Of a stretch of 64,000 nucleotides of DNA, positions 61,329 through 64,000 are shown in pieces (position 1 is the first letter of the stretch; each line of letters begins with the position of its first letter). The notes beneath the pieces are model-generated. The model saw only the letters and a program-made list of their open reading frames with translations. It was not told where the DNA came from and ran no database searches. The stretch is from Streptomyces achromogenes (GTDB taxonomy: Bacteria > Actinomycetota > Actinomycetes > Streptomycetales > Streptomycetaceae). Position numbers and translations under genes: made by a program. The stretch is from assembly GCF_030816715.1 (NCBI RefSeq), contig NZ_JAUSYH010000001.1, positions 2,790,001 to 2,854,000 on the forward strand, read 5' to 3'.

Positions 61329-61590
61329 CCGCGGGGGCCGGCGGGGGCGGACGCGACGGTGGAATCGGCAGAACGGGCGGCACGCGACCCAGCACGGCGG
61401 CGCCCGGCTCGGCGGGGCGCGGCGGTGGCCGGTGGGCCCACAGGCGGCGGTGGCCGGTGGGGTGGGCTCTGGCGCGTACGGCGGAGCGCGGGCCGCACCC
61501 TACGTCCAGGGGTGCGGCCCGCGCGGCGCGTGACGGCCCGGCCGGCGGAAGGCGCGGCCTCGTCGGCGTAGCCGGAAGGGGCGGCCGGAG

Positions 61591-62610
61591 TCAGAGCTTG
61601 ACGATCATCTTTCCGGTGTTGTCGCCGCGCAGGACGCCGAGGAACGCCTCGAGGTTGTTCTCGATGCCCTCGACGACCGTCTCGCGGTACTTCAGCTCGC
61701 CGGAGCGGACCCAGGCGCCGACCTCCTGGACGAACTGCGGCTGCAGGTCGTAGTGGTCGCCGACGAGGAGGCCCTCGATGCGGCCGCGGGTCTGGATGAG
61801 GCGGGCGAGGTTCTTCGGGCCGGGGGCCGGCTCGGTGTTGTTGTAGACGGAGATCATGCCGCAGATCGCTATGCGGCCCTTCTCGTTGAGGGAGCCGATG
61901 GCCGCCTCGAGGTGGTCGCCGCCGACGTTGTCGAAGTAGACGTCGATCCCGTCGGGGGCGGCGGCGCGCAGCTGCTCCGCCACGGGGCCGTTCTTGTAGT
62001 TGAAGGCGGCGTCGAAGCCGTACTCCTCGACCAGGAGCTTGACCTTCTCGTCGGAGCCGGCCGAGCCGATGACCCGGGAGGCGCCCTTGAGCCGGGCGAT
62101 CTGGCCGACCTGGCCGCCGACGGCGCCGGCCGCGCCCGACACGAAGACGGAGTCGCCCTCCTTGAAGGAGGCGGTGCGCAGCAGTCCGGCGTAGGCGGTG
62201 AGGCCGGTCATGCCGAGGACGCCGAGGTAGGTGGACAGGGGCGCGGCGTCGGGGTCGACCTTGACGGCCTGCTTGGCGTCGAACACCGCGTACTCGCGCC
62301 AGCCGCCGAAGTGCAGGACGTGGTCGCCGGGCGCGATGCCCTCGGCCTCGGAGGCGACGACCTCGCCGACCGCCCCGCCCTGCATGGCCTTGCCCAGCTC
62401 GAAGGGGGCCACGTAGGACTTGGCGCTGCTCATGCGGCCGCGCATGTAGGGATCGACGGAGACGTACGCGTTGCGCACCAGCACCTCACCCGGCCCGGGG
62501 CGGCGGATCTCCGTCTCGGCCAGCTCGAAGTCCTCGGGCTTCGGCCAGCCGACGGGACGGCTGAGCAGACGCCATTCGCGGCCGGTGGCGGGGAGGGCCG
62601 AGTCAGTCAT
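61591..62610 (-). CDS. MDR-family NADP-dependent oxidoreductase
   Basis: 339-aa medium-chain dehydrogenase/reductase without zinc ligands, like CurA or leukotriene-B4-type enone reductases. The Rossmann loop is VSGAAGAVGGQVGQIA (about 150-165) and the early SVDPYMRGRM segment marks this subfamily; FDNVGGDHLEAAI follows. It reduces alpha,beta-unsaturated carbonyls with NADPH. It is divergent from the MarR gene, and a palindrome lies inside its promoter spacer, so MarR control is likely. Confidence 0.9.
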   Translation of the reverse strand: MTDSALPATGREWRLLSRPVGWPKPEDFELAETEIRRPGPGEVLVRNAYVSVDPYMRGRMSSAKSYVAPFELGKAMQGGAVGEVVASEAEGIAPGDHVLHFGGWREYAVFDAKQAVKVDPDAAPLSTYLGVLGMTGLTAYAGLLRTASFKEGDSVFVSGAAGAVGGQVGQIARLKGASRVIGSAGSDEKVKLLVEEYGFDAAFNYKNGPVAEQLRAAAPDGIDVYFDNVGGDHLEAAIGSLNEKGRIAICGMISVYNNTEPAPGPKNLARLIQTRGRIEGLLVGDHYDLQPQFVQEVGAWVRSGELKYRETVVEGIENNLEAFLGVLRGDNTGKMIVKL

Positions 62611-62693
62611 GGGGGGCTGCCTTTCACGTGCGGGAGCGTTCGGGGACGTTCGGGAGATCGCTTCGGTACGAAAATGCTTCACTACCTGAAACA

Positions 62694-62738
62694 ACCATGC
62701 TCCTGAATATTTCAGGATGTCAAGTAAACGGGTACCCT
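62694..62738. promoter_or_regulatory. MarR operator in divergent promoter region
   Basis: The palindrome TCCTGAA-TAT-TTCAGGA is at 62701-62717. On the minus strand it fills the 18-bp spacer between TTGACA (62718-62723 complement) and CATGGT (62694-62699 complement), so a bound MarR would block the oxidoreductase promoter. On the plus strand it overlaps TTCAGG (62711-62716), and TACCCT is at 62733-62738, for marR. Confidence 0.65.
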
Positions 62739-62744
62739 GGATCC

Positions 62745-63218
62745 ATGGCCGCCTCACATCCGACCTCTCGTCCCGCTGGTCCGACCCCGCTGCCCGACGC
62801 CCTGACCATGGAGGTCGTCGAGCTGATCGGCGAGGTCGTGGCGCGCTTCTACGAGGACTACGAGGAGGCCGCCGCCGGCCACTCCCTCACCGGGGCGCAG
62901 GCCCGGCTGCTGAGTCTGCTGTCGCTGGAGCCGCTGCCGATGCGCAAGCTGGCCCAGAAGCTGAAGTGCGAGCCGTCCAACGTGACCGGCATCGTCGACC
63001 GCCTGGAATCCCGCGGCCTGGTCGAACGCCGTCCCGACCCGGCCGACCGCCGGGTGAAGCTGGCGGCGGCGACGGACGAGGGCCGCGACATCGCCAAGGG
63101 GCTGCGCGAGTCGCTGCGGTTCGCCCGGGAGCCGCTGGCGGGACTGGCGGAGCAGGAACGGGTGGTGCTGCGGGGGCTGCTGCGGCGGATGCTGGCGGCG
63201 GAGGGCGACCGCCCCTAG
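62745..63218 (+). CDS. MarR family regulator
   Basis: 157-aa MarR-type repressor. ATG at 62745 (MAASHPTSRP) is chosen; the frame extends upstream to 62628 but through the promoter. The winged helix-turn-helix is LPMRKLAQKLKCEPSNVTGIVDRLESRGLVERRPDPADRR, read as about residues 65-105. No Cys in a redox-sensing position was noted except C at KLKCEPS. It is divergent from the oxidoreductase gene and probably its repressor. Confidence 0.9.
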   Translation: MAASHPTSRPAGPTPLPDALTMEVVELIGEVVARFYEDYEEAAAGHSLTGAQARLLSLLSLEPLPMRKLAQKLKCEPSNVTGIVDRLESRGLVERRPDPADRRVKLAAATDEGRDIAKGLRESLRFAREPLAGLAEQERVVLRGLLRRMLAAEGDRP

Positions 63219-63239
63219 GGACCGTCCGGCCCCCGCGCC

Positions 63240-63356
63240 TCCTGTGGCTCCTGTGTTCCCTGAGACCCCTGAGACCCCTGAGACCCCTACGGCTCCTGTG
63301 TCCCCTGAGACCCCTACGGCTCCTGCGGCTCCTGCGGCTCCTGCGGCTCCTGCGAG
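63240..63356. repeat. Low-complexity short tandem repeats
   Basis: Repeats of CCTGAGACCC and GGCTCCTGC run through 63240-63356. They include the last codons of the GntR gene, giving QEPQEPQEPQEP at its C-terminus, and continue past the stop at 63314. Slippage would change the protein end. Confidence 0.75.
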
Positions 63357-64000
63357 GTGAACTCGTACTGCAGCTCGTAGAGATGGCCCGCCTTCACCAT
63401 GACGGTCACCTCGACGGGACGGCCGTCGTCGCCGCGGACCACGCGCAGGGTGCGCAGCACCGGCATGCCGCCGGTGAGCCGGAGCGCCCGGTACTGGTTC
63501 TGGGTGGGGACGCGGGCGCAGACGCGGTCCGTGCTCACCCGGGGCGGATGGCCGAGCTCGGTCAGCAGGGCGGGGGCGCCTCCCCTGATCCGGCGGCGCT
63601 CGGCCAGGGGCGTGCCGCGGGCGATGTCCAGCGGGTAGTAGGACTCGACCAGCTCGGCCGGCTCGTCGTCGACCAGGAGGATCTGGCTCCGCAGCAGGGC
63701 GGCGCCGTCCGCCGGAAGGTCCAGGGCCGCGCGGACGTCGGCAGGCGGGCGACGCTCTGCGACCTCGAGCAGCTCGCTGCGGGCGTGCGTGCCGTGCTTG
63801 GCGGCCTCGGTGAGCCAGCGGTAGGGCGTTCCGGACTCCGCGGGCCGTGCGAGGGCGGCGGGCCGGACCGTGCGCCGGCGGTGCGCCCGGACGGTGACGG
63901 CGGCGCCCGCGCGGCCGACCACCAGGAGCTCCTCCTTGAGGAGTCGCAGGGCCTTCTGGACCGTGGCGCTCGACGCCCCGAACCGTTCCTTCAGCTGGGC
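63314..64000 (-). CDS. GntR family regulator, 5' partial
   Basis: Regulator with its N-terminus beyond the window. The visible part begins in the DNA-binding wing (AQLKERFGASSATVQKALRLL), with the typical GntR helix-turn-helix, then an UbiC/UTRA-type ligand domain (RSQILLVDDEPAELVESYYP, GGMPVLRTLRVV, VKAGHLYELQYEF). This is the HutC subfamily. The C-terminus ends in a repeated Gln-Glu-Pro tail produced by the short repeats at 63240-63356. The frame has no stop up to 64000. Confidence 0.85.
   Translation of the reverse strand, partial: AQLKERFGASSATVQKALRLLKEELLVVGRAGAAVTVRAHRRRTVRPAALARPAESGTPYRWLTEAAKHGTHARSELLEVAERRPPADVRAALDLPADGAALLRSQILLVDDEPAELVESYYPLDIARGTPLAERRRIRGGAPALLTELGHPPRVSTDRVCARVPTQNQYRALRLTGGMPVLRTLRVVRGDDGRPVEVTVMVKAGHLYELQYEFTSQEPQEPQEPQEP

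Noticed and set aside
63240..63356. CRISPR-like repeats
   Set aside because: Units are only 9-12 bp, contiguous, without spacers; low-complexity tandem repeats.

Overview
The window is a piece of a Streptomyces chromosome. It has very high GC, strong third-position GC bias, many GTG starts, and the gene order fasR-fabD-fabH-acpP-fabF that is established for Streptomyces fatty acid synthesis. Only two TTA codons were noticed in the genes I checked, in a DoxX gene and a DUF262 gene, which fits bldA-type codon use.

Layout. 1-9.5 kb: end of a PhoD-type phosphatase, DoxX and DedA membrane proteins, DUF2277 and a ketopantoate reductase disrupted upstream by a 302-bp tandem duplication, a GNAT enzyme, a serine hydrolase, tRNA-Val(UAC), a DUF4097 lipoprotein, a coiled-coil protein and a DUF4383 protein. 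9.5-14.5 kb: cell-envelope genes on the minus strand (amidase-like exported protein, polysaccharide deacetylase-like protein, bifunctional penicillin-binding protein with altered transpeptidase motifs). 14.8-24 kb: a tellurium-resistance-like (Ter) stress cluster with aldolase, phosphoribosyltransferase/TRSP/StiP fusion and HAD hydrolase in one operon, plus three TerD proteins, a TerA-like protein and a DUF475/TerC-type membrane protein. 24-32 kb: peroxiredoxin, DUF3052, pyruvate dehydrogenase E1 (aceE), a potassium channel, and a TetR/MFS efflux pair. 32-37 kb: hydrolases, DUF4429, and a MerR/aldo-keto reductase operon.

37-49.7 kb is an accessory region. It holds a serine/threonine kinase with a frameshift, an RsbW-like ATPase, an XRE/DUF397 pair, a DUF262 nuclease-like protein, RadC, and a type I restriction-modification system (hsdR, hsdM, hsdS). 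An AbiE-type toxin-antitoxin pair sits between hsdR and hsdM. This looks like a defence island inserted between housekeeping genes.

49.8-64 kb returns to core genes: pirin, fasR and the fab operon, DUF3145, a GDSL lipase, aldose 1-epimerase, EI24 and DUF2568 membrane proteins, a third serine hydrolase, a divergent oxidoreductase/MarR pair with a clear palindromic operator, and a GntR regulator cut by the window edge.

Regulatory structure can be read in several places: overlapping divergent promoters (TetR/MFS), a MerR spacer palindrome, paired repeats upstream of abiE, a MarR palindrome, a candidate FasR site before fabD, and a nested, mutually exclusive hairpin set between acpP and fabF. 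Two related long palindromes, 39 kb apart, lie at stop codons. No CRISPR array, rRNA or insertion sequence was seen.
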